From NCBI GenBank assembly GCA_035048815.1, contig JAUCBN010000042.1:1178001-1242000 (forward strand): a stretch of DNA of 64,000 nt, read 5' to 3'. Origin of the DNA: Abelmoschus esculentus. Taxonomy: Eukaryota; Streptophyta; Magnoliopsida; Malvales; Malvaceae. Below, piece after piece: positions 12,843 to 25,400 of this stretch (positions are counted from its first letter, which is position 1; each line of letters begins with the position of its first letter). Both the position numbers and the translations under genes were made by a program. The notes beneath the pieces are model-generated. The model ran no database searches. It worked only from the letters and a program-made list of their open reading frames with translations, and was not told the DNA's origin.

Positions 12843-13412
12843 GAGCAGGAACAAAGAGCTTTCAGCAGGGTTAGTTATTACATTGATTGTAAATTTAAAC
12901 ACTACAGAGAGAACATAAATACAGAATATTATACATCTATAACAAGCAGGAAATCCATTTATTGATTCTCATCACAGATTTTCAGTTCAGGAAAATGAAA
13001 ACAAGACATCATTCGCTGTGCATGTAAGAAAGCAGATGATTCACACACTCATCCACACAAAGGTACTTATAAAATCACAGACATGTTGGTGTTTAGTTTC
13101 ATTTAGAAGACAATTTTTGTATGTCAACCAACCTACAAAGTGATCTAATCTCAAAAGGAATCCACTTCGGACAACATAAACTTATAGCTCCATGGACAAG
13201 TGTTTATGACCTGTAGGAGGATCAAAATGCTTCAAATTCGAAATGAAAACAACAATAATATAGTTCCTTTGAAGCCAAATTTGGTGAAAGAATAAGAAAC
13301 TTTATCAATGTTACAAAATTATAACTTCGGATCGATATATTTCTGGAAAGTATGAAGAAAATTATCCAGATCTCACCAGTTACAACAGTGGCAAAACTGA
13401 GATGCTGAAGTC

Positions 13413-14702
13413 TCAACTCACAGCTGATGAAGTGTTGTAGGAATGGTACATTTTAGCAAAATTCAGGCACAATTGACGATCTCTGTGATCCCCCCAGCCA
13501 CCCCAGCCCTTAAACCCAGCTTTATACCCAGCTTGATCGTGATACACGTGCACGTCCCATTCCGATCTGATATTAGCAACCTTATTGATGTCATCTACTT
13601 GAATGTTCACTGATCCATTATCAATGCAAGCATTACTCTGCCCTTGGCCCTGATGCAAACCGCACTTCCCAAAGTGAACTGCACTAGTCCTTGAACCTCG
13701 CAATGTGTACACAGGATGGCCAAACGAAGGAAAGACTGTTGCCCACATTGTTATATCCCAGTTGTAATCGTCGAAGAAGCAAAATTCTTTAGCCTTCCTA
13801 TGGATTTTTCGCCAAACAGTCCGATTGAAGGCATATCCGATGTTTCCCATTCTCTCTGCAACCAATTTATCCCATCCTTCACCTCTTGCATTCACATCAC
13901 AAGGTGCTAGATTTGAAGCATAGCAATGCGGGCATTTGATGGGCTTCAGCGAAACAAGAAGCTGTAGGTTGCGATATGCATTGGGGTAAATGAAATGATC
14001 CTCCTCTATGAAAAGAATATGTCCATCATGCCCTCTGGTCTCCTTCAAACTGTCCCACACAGTATTCATCATCCACCACCAATGATGCTTCAAAGAAACA
14101 ATCTTCGAAGACCGGTGGTTTCCATACTGATCAGGATTCCCAACACATTGTTTCTTCCCTGCATCATCTTTTTCCTTACAGTCATCCGACGAAACACCCG
14201 GAAAACTGTCAGTAAACACATGGGGCGAATACGGGGCGAAGATCTGCTTCACTTGGCAAAATCTGATCCCTTCCACAATCTTATTCATTTCTTCAAAGTA
14301 TCCATCGTGGCTAACTATCAGCAACGTTTCACTTATCCCCACAACCTTGGACAAGCTGTCAACAACCACTCGGAGATACTGCGGCCGATTATGGACGTAT
14401 AAAACAATGGTTATATGATCTTTAGCTAAGCTAGGATACAGATCTTTATTCCTAGGGGGCAATTGGTTTTGTTTTTCCAATCGAATCGACAATTTATTCG
14501 GTTTAGGTAGGTTGAGTCTGCCACTAAAGCTCTGAATATCAATGGTTTCACTTAAATCTTCATCTAATCCACCTAAACCAGGTGTCCTATTGGTCTTAAC
14601 AGAAACTACCAAAAGTGAAACTCCTAACAAAGTAACTAAAACCACAGATAGCAAACGCTTAAGAGCTGCATCTTTCAAACGCAGTTTCTTGGAATTAGCC
14701 AT
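13413..14702 (-). CDS. Alpha-1,6-mannosyl-glycoprotein 2-beta-N-acetylglucosaminyltransferase (GnTII)
   Basis: An intronless frame of 429 aa. GnTII adds GlcNAc in beta-1,2 linkage to the alpha-1,6 mannose arm of N-glycans in the Golgi, a step towards complex-type glycans. The topology is type II: a short basic cytosolic tail, then one membrane segment at about residues 17-35, then a stem and a luminal catalytic domain. Family blocks are visible: VHNRPQYLRVVVDSL (about 103-117), the HHWWWMMN block (206-213), and the acidic motif EEDH (233-236), which is the expected UDP-sugar/metal-binding site. The length matches Arabidopsis GnTII (about 430 aa). I chose the ATG at 14702 (MANSKK); an in-frame ATG at 14726 would add eight residues. 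No frameshift or missing block is seen. Confidence 0.92.
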   Translation of the reverse strand: MANSKKLRLKDAALKRLLSVVLVTLLGVSLLVVSVKTNRTPGLGGLDEDLSETIDIQSFSGRLNLPKPNKLSIRLEKQNQLPPRNKDLYPSLAKDHITIVLYVHNRPQYLRVVVDSLSKVVGISETLLIVSHDGYFEEMNKIVEGIRFCQVKQIFAPYSPHVFTDSFPGVSSDDCKEKDDAGKKQCVGNPDQYGNHRSSKIVSLKHHWWWMMNTVWDSLKETRGHDGHILFIEEDHFIYPNAYRNLQLLVSLKPIKCPHCYASNLAPCDVNARGEGWDKLVAERMGNIGYAFNRTVWRKIHRKAKEFCFFDDYNWDITMWATVFPSFGHPVYTLRGSRTSAVHFGKCGLHQGQGQSNACIDNGSVNIQVDDINKVANIRSEWDVHVYHDQAGYKAGFKGWGGWGDHRDRQLCLNFAKMYHSYNTSSAVS

Positions 14703-14726
14703 GGAACAAACAATACACAATATCAA

Positions 14727-16922
14727 ACAAGTTACAAGTCAAAAAATTTCTCATCAAAAATTATAAAGGAGAGATCTTCACATTCACAGACAATCTAACA
14801 GCAAAAAATAAAAGCAACCCATTTCCAAAGAAGCTGAATAAGTAAAAGGGTAAGTGCCAAAAACCTCAGAGCTTTCTCCCTTGCCGCGACTGGAATCAAT
14901 GGTTTTAGCGGTTACAAAGAAACCGCAAAACCCATGGGAAATGGGGATCGAAGTTTTGATTCGAGGGAAGCGAGGAGATCAAGAACAATGAGAAGAGTAG
15001 AGAAATAAATAAATCGCAGCCATGGTCCATGATCAGAAAGATCAACGGTGCAAATTACTCCGTTGACTGGTTCCGAGATTAAGAAAAGTATTTCGACAAG
15101 GAGAACTTGACTTTTGTTACGACAAATTAAGACGGTAAATTCAATTAAAACTCAAGTTAAGGTTTAATCAAAGTAGTGTTTAATTTAATGTACGAATTTG
15201 GCCAAACCAAAATTTAATTAATCATTCAACCGATTAAGGTAAACCATTCCCGTTTTGTATGGTTCAGATAGGGACAGCTTTATGGTGTGTTTAATTAATC
15301 TCTTTTCATTTTTATTTTTTAAAAAATGAATAAAACGTGTTTCTTTATAAAAGTATAAAATAATTTAAAAAATATAAAAATATATAGATCTTTGTTGTTT
15401 TAATTGAAATATTTTAGAAAATTGAAAAATGTGAAAATAATTTTAATCTTATTTTAATATGGGTTTGATTTTTTTAATTTTATTTAAAAAAAGTTTATTT
15501 ACTCATATTTTATTTATTATTATCATAATATTTTTTAAATTAATTTTACCCACAAGTGAAAGAATGGAATTTTGCTCATGATTGGTTTCAGACCTATACT
15601 ACAAAAAAATATTAATTAAAAATTTTAAGCACTTGTTTTAGTTAAATATAATTTATTGCTCCGTATTCTTAAAAGATTATATTTTATTAATTTAATATGT
15701 TTAATATAATTAAAAAATAAAATCTAAAACTTAAATATAATGAGACAATACAGATCACAGACTATTTAAATTTATTCAATCAAAGCTCGATTTAATTACC
15801 TCAACTTAAATTCTTAACGAATTAGATGATCTACTCAATACTCGACTCAAAATTATTATTAGTATGAGTAGGTGGTGTTTGCAATGGAGGTGGAGGTGCA
15901 TCTGCACTTGTGGATCTTCTGTAAGCATTTTTTATGTTTAGGTCAGTCTCATTCATACTGAAATAATCAGTACATACAAATTCCAAAGCTGCAAAACTGC
16001 ATCAATGAATTAGACTCAGAACTCTCAGAATCAAAATTAAAAATCTTGTACAAAGATGTGATTGTGAGAAATTTGTTTTCTGGTTCCATGCCATATGATG
16101 TTGCGGCCAGCTTCCCGAGTATTCGGAGGATACATTCATTCAGGGACGGACCAAGAATTTCATATAAAAAATATAAAATATCAAAAATTGTATTAAAAAT
16201 ATACACAAAAATTAAAGTTTAATGCTTTTATATTAAAACATAAACCTAACGTATTATTCCAAACCCTATACCTTTAAACCATGGCTTGAAACACCCCCAT
16301 AAGCCAAAACCAGACTCACACCCACTGTTAACAAACATATATACGAACCTAAACCATGGCTTGAAACACCCCACATTAGCCAAAACCCATCTCACTACTT
16401 GATTAGTAACATCTATTAGCATCTCAACTTGTCGAAGCTTAAATATAGACACGGTCTAGTCATCGAATATCCCGTGAAGGTTATCTAGGCCTAGTGATTT
16501 GCAAACCAAGAAAAATAACTAAAAACTAGAAAGTTAATACTCAAAATGCAACAAGTTCTATATGTCAACAATAATCTTTGTGTCTATATTACTAATTACC
16601 TAAACGATACATCCACACCTTAAAAACTAGGCGCTAACTAAGCTCAAAACAACATCAAAAGTCTTTTAACTACAATAAACTGATGTTAATAAACTTAAAG
16701 CAGAAAACAGAAGCTCAAAATTCAAGTTCGATCTTTGATGAGAAGCTCTAGGTTGATGCTGGTCTAACTTGGGGACTCTAATCAATGAATGCAATAGATT
16801 GGGGACGGGCTATTCTAATAGTTGCCGTGATCTTCTAAAGTTGAGACCTCTTGCAAAAGTGCACAGTACCTACCAAACCATTTTGAAATCCTGGGCAACT
16901 TCTATGGATGATCTTAAAAATT
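14727..16922. other. Intergenic region, GnTII leader and hnRNP-gene 3' region
   Basis: From 14727 to about 15010 lies the likely 5' leader and core promoter of GnTII. The middle (about 15150-15900) is AT-rich with nothing recognised. A 75-bp tandem duplication lies at 16276-16398. The 3' UTR of the hnRNP-like gene probably covers about 16500-16922. Confidence 0.45.
16276..16398. repeat. Tandem duplication, 75-bp period
   Basis: The block beginning AAACCATGGCTTGAAACACC starts at 16276 and recurs at 16351 with few changes; the following GCCAAAACC also repeats. The second unit is partial. It lies downstream of the hnRNP-like gene and encodes nothing recognised. Confidence 0.7.
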
Positions 16923-19142
16923 CTACCTTGCATAAGGATGGTAGCGACTACTGCCTCCATATCCTGATCTATTACCATAAAATGGACCTGGTCCACCAAA
17001 GCCAGCACCTGGACCTGCAGCATAACTACCACTTGGACCTGAACCACCATAACTACCATAGCCTCCACCTCCACGACCATATGAACCTATACCGCTCTCA
17101 CTAAGTCCACCACCATAGGAATTGTAACGGCTAGAATAACCAAATGACGGATCTCCATGATAACCAGAGAAACCACCACCACCAAAACCCCCATAACTAC
17201 TACCAAAATCAGCACCAGCACCACCATAATCACCAAACCTACTGCCAAAATCTCCATAAGACCTATAAGGAGCAGGACCAAAACCACCATAATCACCAAA
17301 TCCACCTAAACCATGAGTGTACGAACGAGACCTAGATTCACTAACATATGCAGGACCAGGTGCTGGATTTGATTGTTTTTTTGGTTCAGCCTTCTTGATC
17401 TCAACCTACAACAAAGAAGTAAGTTAACCTAGGTTTTCTTTGCCGGTAAATTATCTTGACATCCTACCTTGAGAAGAGTCATAATAACAACAATAAGCCT
17501 GCAATAAACTCAGCTGCATTGAAAGTTGAAAAACTAAATAAACCAAAAGAAGTGAATGATGATGATAACAAGATGGTTACTTTCATCACTGGAAGTGTTT
17601 AACACGCCGCTTCACATTGTTTCTGTACAAAGAGTACATGCATTTCTATTTACATCAGATTGAATAAGGAACCACTTAACATAAACACTCACCTGAGTAC
17701 CCTCCATATCTATCATGTTTCCATTGGCCAGCATGCTGTCAACAACTTTTTCATTTTCAAACACGATAAACCCAAAACCCCGAGAGCGCTTGGTTGCATG
17801 GTCACATATTATCTCATGTTCCACCACCTTTCCATACTTTGAGAAGAAATTCTTGAACTCATCTAAGGTTCAAACAGCATGGAAAAGGACAAAAAAATAA
17901 ACACAATCATCCATCCATAAGCATCAACATAACAATTAGTAAAATAAAAATATAGCAAAAGTGTATATGCATCAAATATTGGACCTTCAGTAACTGATGT
18001 TGGAATCCCACCAACAAAAATTTTCTTCGTCTTGAAGTCATTTGACTGGGAAGAACCTTTTGGAATAGTCCTTTTAATCTCAACCTGAAACAAAAAAATC
18101 AACCCATCATGCAAGGTTAAACACTTAGGAAGTCTCGCAATAAGATCAAATTCAAACCAACTTTATCATCAAATTAAAATACTCAAATTAAAGCTAAATC
18201 CAACCCAGGTTCAGCAATAAAATGATGGACAGTCCCTTCCCCCTACTCCCAATAGGGGTGTTCATGCCTCATGGTTAACTGTGATATTAGAACGGTTAAC
18301 CTGTAGGTTTTGTTCTTAGTGCAATTAGATGATAACGTTCAAAGATAATGTGTTTATCTAATTATGGTCAACCAAAATACTATAACTGTTAACCATGAAA
18401 AGCCCTATCTCCCACCTCTTTCAATTACAGCAACATTAACACTAAAAAGCTCAATTTTCCGCCAGCAACTTATAAGCACACCAACTCATAAATAAAGTAC
18501 CTAACCCCCAAAAAACAAAACAAACAAGTTCCGAAGTCCATCGGACCCTAGTTGAGATTTTCCTTATTGTGGTGACCAACAGCGGAATCTTCAAATACAA
18601 CCAACACAAATACATATACAAGTTTTTGGTAAAAAGAATCATATACTAGATTCAAAGCTTTAGCTTACTTGTTTTCCATTAATAACATGATCTTCTTGCA
18701 TAACAGTGTCAACAACAGAAGGATCAGCGAAGGTGATGAATCCGAAACCACGGGCCGACCGGTATTTCGATCTTTCATTATAACAAAATTTGTTATCTCC
18801 CCATAATTTACAAAGTACTTGGTAAATGTCTCTGAAAAATCCCACCATTACAGTTTACACCCAAAATCCCAGCATAAAAAAAAAAAGTCAACAACTTGAA
18901 GAATACCCGTCAAAGAAAAACACATAGAAAACATGAAGAGGGGTGGGGGAAATGAGAGAAGAAGCTCAGCTCACCTAGACTCGTGTCCTTCGCTAAACCT
19001 CCAACGAAAATTTTCCTACACAAGAAAGAAAAAAAAAATTCATATATCGAGATTGTTTGGAAATAAATAACAAAGGGGGAAGTGTAAATTTGTATTACCC
19101 AGGGCTTGCGCCATCATTGTCACCGCCTTTTCTAGAACCCAT
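16923..19142 (-). CDS. Two-RRM glycine-rich hnRNP-like RNA-binding protein, with an apparent 1-nt frameshift
   Basis: Six exons on the minus strand: 19099-19142, 18975-19015, 18669-18831, 17985-18084, 17693-17862, 16923-17405. RRM1 starts with KIFVGGLAKDTSL and contains RGFGFITF; RRM2 starts with KKIFVGGIPTSVTE and contains RGFGFIVF. The last exon encodes a Gly/Tyr/Ser-rich tail with repeated GGFG, YGG and FGG units. The family (At3g13224 type, RBGD/hnRNP A/B-like, DAZAP1-like) acts in nuclear and cytoplasmic mRNA processing. The joined exons total 1001 nt, one short of 1002 (333 codons plus stop). The break lies in exon 3 at 18752-18754: the frame reads …NTGRP then must shift by one to continue RGFGF. 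As written, translation would stop at 17809-17811, giving about 133 aa without a usable RRM2 or tail. All splice sites are intact, so a recent mutation or an assembly error is most likely. Confidence 0.8.
18245..18415. mobile_element. Small hAT-like MITE in an intron of the hnRNP-like gene
   Basis: The element (about 18253-18407) starts TAGGGGTGTTCATG and its other end read in reverse starts TAGGGCTTTTCATG; both then continue with ATGGTTAAC. Flanking 8-mers actcccaa (18245-18252) and tctcccac (18408-18415) match at six of eight places, which fits an old 8-bp target duplication. About 155 bp, non-coding. Confidence 0.55.
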
Positions 19143-19931
19143 GAAAGCTAGCTAAGGTTTTGAGATCTAAACAGAGAGATGAGGGAAGGAAGATACAGGA
19201 GGCAAGGGTTTGAACTTTGAAGATAAAATCCGTTGTGGGTGTAAATTTCTAAAAAAGGAAGACGTAAAATAAAAATCGTATACACGCAATATAAGGGTAA
19301 ATTATACAAATAACCATTTAACATATCAATATAATTATTATATTTCTAACTTTAATAAATATACTATTAAACTATTAAAATGACTTTAATAAGATCAGCA
19401 AATTTTAAAATTTAACAAAATGGTTGATATAACGGTTAAAAAATAAGTAATTTTATATTCATCTATGTTATATATATATATTTTAATTTAGTTCTAATTT
19501 TATTTTAATAAAATAAAATAATTATTTGAAATTAGTGGTGACATTATTGGAGATATGTGGTATTATGATATGTGATGTCAAATCTTTTATATACATATAT
19601 ATTATTGAATGTTAAGGTTAAAAATCATCTATTTTTTTATGGTATTTTTTTATGGTATATCTTTTTATATCTCTTTTGAAAAAATTTTAAAAATTGAATT
19701 TTTAACTTTAATCTTTATTTTTGTATACTAAAATCCTAAAAATTATATTATACTCTAATTCTCTAAACCCTGACCACAACCCTAACCTTAAACCTTAAAT
19801 CATAATCCCTAAACTTTCTAATTTGAAATGGAGGTGTAGAAGAATGTATAAAAAAAATAGATAAATTTCACCCGAATGTTAATGTAAAAAAATGGAAAAC
19901 AATGCTTCTCAGAGGAGTTTTAAGGAACTCA

Positions 19932-20070
19932 GCACGAACCATCTAGCTTCATTGGTTTGAAGGAACAATTGTTGTTTCTGAAGGTCACGGGTTCGAGCAT
20001 CAGTACTGTCAACACAGTAATTAAGCGATCAATATCTTTAGAATAGATATTACTGTAATCACTGTAGCTA
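19932..20070 (+). mobile_element. SINE-like repeat copy, plus orientation
   Basis: It contains the B-box-like ACGGGTTCGAGCATC and the shared tail with GCGATCAAT, ATAGATATTACTGTAATCA and CTGTAGCTA. The same order of blocks occurs at about 1480-1650, 12049-12150, 60423-60570 and, inverted, 20630-20752. Confidence 0.55.
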
Positions 20071-20629
20071 AAATTAAAAAGGACTCATAGTATATTTAAT
20101 ATAATTTTAAATTAATATAAAAATGAAATATATACATGTATTTTTAATATTTAAAAATAAAATTAACTTAAAATCTAAAATATTTTTTTTATAATTAATG
20201 ATGTTTATATTATTATATCTTATATAAATTCAAATTTTAATATAAGAATATAACTTCTCTATTTAATAAAATAAATATATTACTTGAAACTAAAAACCTT
20301 ATAAACTAAGTACCAATTTCGAGTAGCCAAATTTTGGCTATCTTAAATGGCATATCTAACTCCACTAATTCCAACTTATATTTTAAGTTGGAAGTACGAT
20401 ATGTGAGCTTCATTTGGGTATAAAATACACCTCTAGATCATTTCCATATTATTAGTTACAAGCGAGTAAAGTAGGGTAGTTGATCATGAAGATATAAGAA
20501 ATTTAGGGACTAATGTGAAAAAAGCAATCAAATTAAAGGATTTAATTAAGCTATATCCTTACAAATACATATACAAGGTATATATATATATATAATATTT
20601 ATATATGTGATTTAGTTTGTGTTATATTA

Positions 20630-20752
20630 ACAGTGATTACAGTAGTATCTATTTTAAAATATAATCTCTATCATTTGACATTGATCGCTCAATCACTCAG
20701 CTGTCATCGCTGGTGTTTAAACCCGTTTTTAACCACTTGGGTTAGAGGCTCA
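20630..20752 (-). mobile_element. SINE-like repeat copy, minus orientation
   Basis: Read on the minus strand it gives CTCTAACCCAAGTGGTTAA (A-box-like), then ACGGGTTTAAACACC (B-box-like), then the body shared with the other copies (GAGCGATCAATGTCAAATGA, …ACTGTAATCACTGT). This is the clearest copy for the pol III promoter layout. Confidence 0.55.
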
Positions 20753-21597
20753 TATTATTATGTCATTTAGAATATCAACTAACTAAAGCTATTTATTTCA
20801 TTAATTTTTTTTATTTTATCATTTTTATCAACTAAATTTTTACTAATATTTATTATAAATTAAATTTAAAAATATTTTTTACTAAATTAAGATTCACTAA
20901 TATTCACGTAACAAAAATAACACATAATATAATTTATCTATATATTATAACATTAAAAAAAAAAATTACCATAAACATTTTAAACCGACAGACGCATGTC
21001 CGACACGTTTAAACACGCGATTGAACAACACAATAAACAATAAAGCACATTTACTACTATTGAAGAATCTGCCTTATATATATTTAAAAATTGCGGAGTG
21101 ACTTTTTTACTCTCTAACTTTACTAGTTTATATTTTAGTCCTTAAACTTTTTATTTTGTTCTAAACAATCTCTTACGTTGATCATCTTTCTCTCATTTGA
21201 AATTTTCAAAAATTTTAATGAAATACTGTTTACGTTTCGGGAAACCATGAATCGAATGATGATGTGACATAATAATAATATATAATAATTAAAAATTATC
21301 GAACTACAAGAAAAAATAATTAAATTGATAATAAATATTAAAATTGTTAATTTTAAAATAAAATAAAATTAATTAAATAATTACAAGAATTATATTTATT
21401 ATTATATAATTTTTTTTAACTGTCATATCAATTTTATTAACCACGGTTAACAAATCGCTAACTATTTTTATAACAAAAAATTAAGATTTAAAGATTATTT
21501 TATAATTTTTAAAATTTAAATAACTAAAATAAATATTTTATTATAGTTGAGTGATTATTTATGATATTTACCCAATTTTATACAGAGGAAAAAAATA

Positions 21598-22088
21598 GGG
21601 TAAAGTGCAATGGAAATCACTTATTTATGGGTAGGATTACATTTGGGTCACTCAATTATTAAAAGTAATATTTGGGTCACTTAATTATGGGTAATGTTAT
21701 ATTTAGGTCACTCAATTAATAAATGTTACATTTACATCACTCAATTATAGGTAATGTTACAGTTGGGTCATTCTTTAGATTTGAAAATTTTTTATCAATT
21801 CGCGTATTAAATTAATTAATGATTTCAAATGAAATACTCTAATGTTAATAAGGGTATACAAGTGATTTAGAAGAAAAAATGACCAAATTGATATACTTTT
21901 TCAAATATGAAGGGTGATCCAAATGTAACCTTACTTATAATTGAGTGACCTAAATGTAACATTTAATAATTGGGTGACACAAATATAACCTTACCCATAA
22001 ATAAGTGATCCAAATGTAACATTTAATAGTTAGATGATCCAAATATAATTATACTTATAATTAAGTGATCTTTGTTACAGTTTACCAA
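21598..22088. mobile_element. Non-autonomous DNA element with long inverted repeats built of short tandem units
   Basis: The left end reads GGGTAAAGTGCAATGGAAAT and the right end, reversed, reads GGTAAACTGTAACAAAGAT. Both arms then carry repeated units of the form TCACTYAATTATnnGTAAnG and TTACATTTGGGTCACT. The arms are roughly 180-200 bp each around an AT-rich core, with no coding capacity. The layout fits a MITE with subterminal repeats. A clean target duplication could not be read at the A-rich flanks. Confidence 0.65.
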
Positions 22089-22462
22089 AAACTATAATAT
22101 AAGTGAACCCAATGAGAAAAAAAGTCTACATTTTGCTCCCTTCTAGCCTTTCAGTCTTTCATTTTCCTCTTGCTTTTCATTTTAAGATCAATGAAAAGTA
22201 ACCCATAATTATTTCTTCCCATTTGAAGTTTTTGATTTCTTGCTTGTTTGTTCCTTGAGTACCTTTCTTCTCTTCACTCTTTCTCTCCATTTCTCTCATT
22301 ATTTATACACTTAGAAGAAACAGTTATTATTGTTATATATACTAAGAATCTGGAAACATAGTTGCTAGTGGAAGACAAAGGGAAAGGGAAGGAGAAAGAG
22401 CTTTGTTTGAAGGGGGAGTGGTGAAGAACGGAACGGAAAGGAAAACCGGTTTTCCTGGGAAG

Positions 22463-25400
22463 ATGAGCGGTGTGGGGTTTAGGGTTTCATCAATCCCGAG
22501 CAGCGTGAGGAAAACGATCCAAAACATAAAAGAGATCACGGGGAATCACAGTGAAGATGAGATTTATGCAATGCTTAAAGAATGTTCCATGGATCCCAAT
22601 GAAACCGCTCAGAGGCTCCTTCTTCAGGGTACTCTTTTCTCTTCATATTATACTTTCAAATCTCTTTCTAGCTAAGTTTTCCATTTCTTTATGGGTTTTT
22701 TATGTCTTTTTATTACTAAAACGGGGTTGATCTCGTACTTTTGGGGGTGTTATTTTTTGTATCTTCTGGTGTGATCTGTGTTTCCTCGAGCTCATCTTTA
22801 ATCATAATTTCAGTTTTGGTGATTTGGGTTTTGTTGCTAGGGACTGTACTAGGTTGTTTTTTAATTATTGTTTTAAAAAAAAAAACTCTTGGAGTATAAA
22901 GAGTTTGTACTGTTCATGGTATTATTACATTTTGATTTGTTGTGTTCTCTTTTTCTTCTCTTTTATTCCTTTGTGTGTGTGTGTGTGTGTGTGTCATGTA
23001 TACCTGTAAATTGCGTGATTGTTGGTGTTCCGATTCCTTTTGCTTGATTTTCATTTTATATTGTCCTTCAGATCCTTTTCGTGAAGTCAAAAGAAAACGT
23101 GACAAGAAAAAAGAGGTAAGAGACTCCACTCCAATTTTCACCTGTATAGTACAGTAAGAAAGTTTTTCCCTGTTTTTCTTGGTTTAGACTCTGTTTAATC
23201 ATTTAAGTTCATATGATTTTATTACTCATCGTTACAGAGTTTGAACAATAAAGGGTCCACAGAGTCCCGGTCGAGATCTGGTTCACAGGGAAGAGGGAGT
23301 AGGGGTGGCCGGGGAAAATTCCCTCCTCATTATGCAGCACATGGTAAACAGCAACTTGGAACAAAAATCTATTTAACATTATCAATTCTTGCATAATAAT
23401 GTTAGACTTCTGAAATAATGAGTTGATTGTGATGCATACTTGTGTTTGTTTCAACCGTGTGACTAATTTATTATGAGGTCAACGAGAAAGTTTGCTAACT
23501 TTATTTTAAACATGTTCTCCTTTTCCCCTTCCCTTGCAATTTTGTTGAGTCTTGGGTAAGATGTGGTTCTTGTTACAGCTTCTGTGGTGCTGAACTGCTG
23601 ATGGTTGTTGACTTGCGGAGTTGACATTGTCATTATATTTGCCCTATTTCAATTTGATAAATAAAATTTTCATGACTCTTGTGCTTAATTTCTTAAATTT
23701 TGAATTATTATCAACAATTATCTTCATGCAATTTTTGTATGTTTATCCTATCAGAAACTGGTGTTTCCAAGAGTTCAAGTCCTGGGAGAAATAATGGAAC
23801 AAATCAAGTTGCAGAGAAAGGCAGTGGTCAATCTTCATCAACCTCACTGGAGACAAAAACTAAAGAATCATCTATGGTAGCCAGGTCGCCAGAATTTGCA
23901 GATCTGATATCTTATATGATTTTCCTTTTATGCTTTTTGTTGTCTATTGATTAAAATATGGCTTCAACTAAATCTAGTTTGTTACATTTTATAGCCCTGT
24001 ACCTGTCATGGCCGATGATCCTACTGGTGTAGTGGCTGAAACCTCTTCTGCACCTGCAAGAAATGCTGCAAATCAACCTCGGGAAAGTTCACCTGTTGTG
24101 AAATCTGAGTATGGGAGTGCACCATGCCCTGCTGGTGCAATAAACAAACACACCATTGCCTTTGAAAGTAGAGACATGAGCGGGCCGCCTGCAGCAAGCC
24201 TTACTGGCTGCTCCATGTCAACTACTCCAGCCTCTTCCTCGACTATATGCTTCTTGTCCTCAGACCCTGTACTAGTTCCATCTAGTGATTCTCAGCTCCA
24301 TGGCACTTCGGGCACAATCAAACTTGAAGTGGGAGGTGGTCGGGCTTCTGCAGAACCAAATGCAGTTCTCCCTACTGAAAGAATATTAGTTTCTGGTCAG
24401 GATTTAAAAACAAAAATTCAGTTTTGGAGACTTATATTCCTATGCAGATCAATCTGATTAGTTCGTTCTATTATTTATGGCAGCTACTGAGATTAGTAGC
24501 ACTTTCATGCAAGGAAAGATGCCGATAAAATCTTCTGGAGTAGTGAAAAATCTGCCAAGTGAGTCTGTTCATCCTTCACCTGCTGCAGCCCATGGTTCCT
24601 CTATGAGCAGGCCTTCATCCAATTATGGCAGCCGCTCACAAGTAATTGGCCTTCAGAAAGGTAGTTGGAATGAATATTATGTTGATCAATGCTGTTTTGT
24701 AACTTGTTTATGTGTTGGTAATTGCTGGTGAGACTTTGGATGGCTTGACTGGATAAAACCGGAGAAACATTGTGGATTTTGTGCTATAATCCTTCCTCCT
24801 TACATAGGAAAAAAAACGGAGTTTTAGCTTTTTGCTGGACTGTACTTGGATGCTTATGTTGTGCTATAAGCCTAGGTATCAAGATATGTGCGTTATTTCT
24901 TGGAGATGGGACTTATCATTTATGTAACTTCACTTAGACCTGGAAAATTTACTTGAATGTTCTCCCTTGTTTGCTTGACTAATGATGTTCAGACTCACTA
25001 TGTTACCACTTATAATCATAGGAATCTATAACTATTTTTGGTAAATGGATATCGGTCACCTTTCCCTTTGAGCGAAACAGAATTCAGTAGTATGTTCGTT
25101 TCAAGATTGAATGAAAACATCATTATAACTTAGAAGGATGGGTGAATTGTCCTTGTGTAACTGTGAGAAACAATAAGGAAAGTTTTTAAAGCCTAAGACA
25201 CCTTTAGCACAAATTTACTTAGTTTTTCATTCTTTTCATATTACTTACTAATAGTTTGATAACTTTAAATGAAAATGTGTTCTCTTAAACATATTTTAGC
25301 TGATTCTTGCAAATGTTTGGACTATTTTATGTTATTACCTGAAGATAGTTGAAGGTTTGATAAATTTATGCAAAGTATTCATTCCTATATGTCATCGACA

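Larger units (their letters stand above)
11816..13412. other. Intergenic region with repeat remnants
   Basis: It holds a SINE-like copy (about 12049-12150), a possible transposon remnant flanked by an 8-bp direct repeat (12385-12842), and from about 12880 the likely 3' UTR of the GnTII gene. No further gene is seen. Confidence 0.5.
19143..22462. other. Repeat-rich gap between divergent genes
   Basis: The shared upstream region of the hnRNP-like gene (-) and the GIP1-like gene (+). It holds two SINE-like copies in opposite orientation (19932-20070 and 20630-20752), a roughly 490-bp inverted-repeat element (about 21598-22088), and AT-rich sequence. From about 22100 the sequence is pyrimidine-rich, as in a plant promoter and 5' leader. 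The leader may carry a five-codon upstream ORF (ATG at 22191, stop ending 22208). Confidence 0.5.

Noticed and set aside
14703..14726. Upstream ATG for GnTII
   Set aside because: It adds eight residues ahead of the typical basic tail; cannot be excluded but the second ATG fits the family length.
16769..17335. Plus-strand frames rich in His/Asn/Tyr and minus-strand frames rich in Val/Met
   Set aside because: They are other frames of the Gly/Tyr-rich last exon of the hnRNP-like gene.
21598..22088. CRISPR-like array because of spaced short repeats
   Set aside because: The repeats are imperfect, inverted between arms and in a plant genome; this is a transposon structure.
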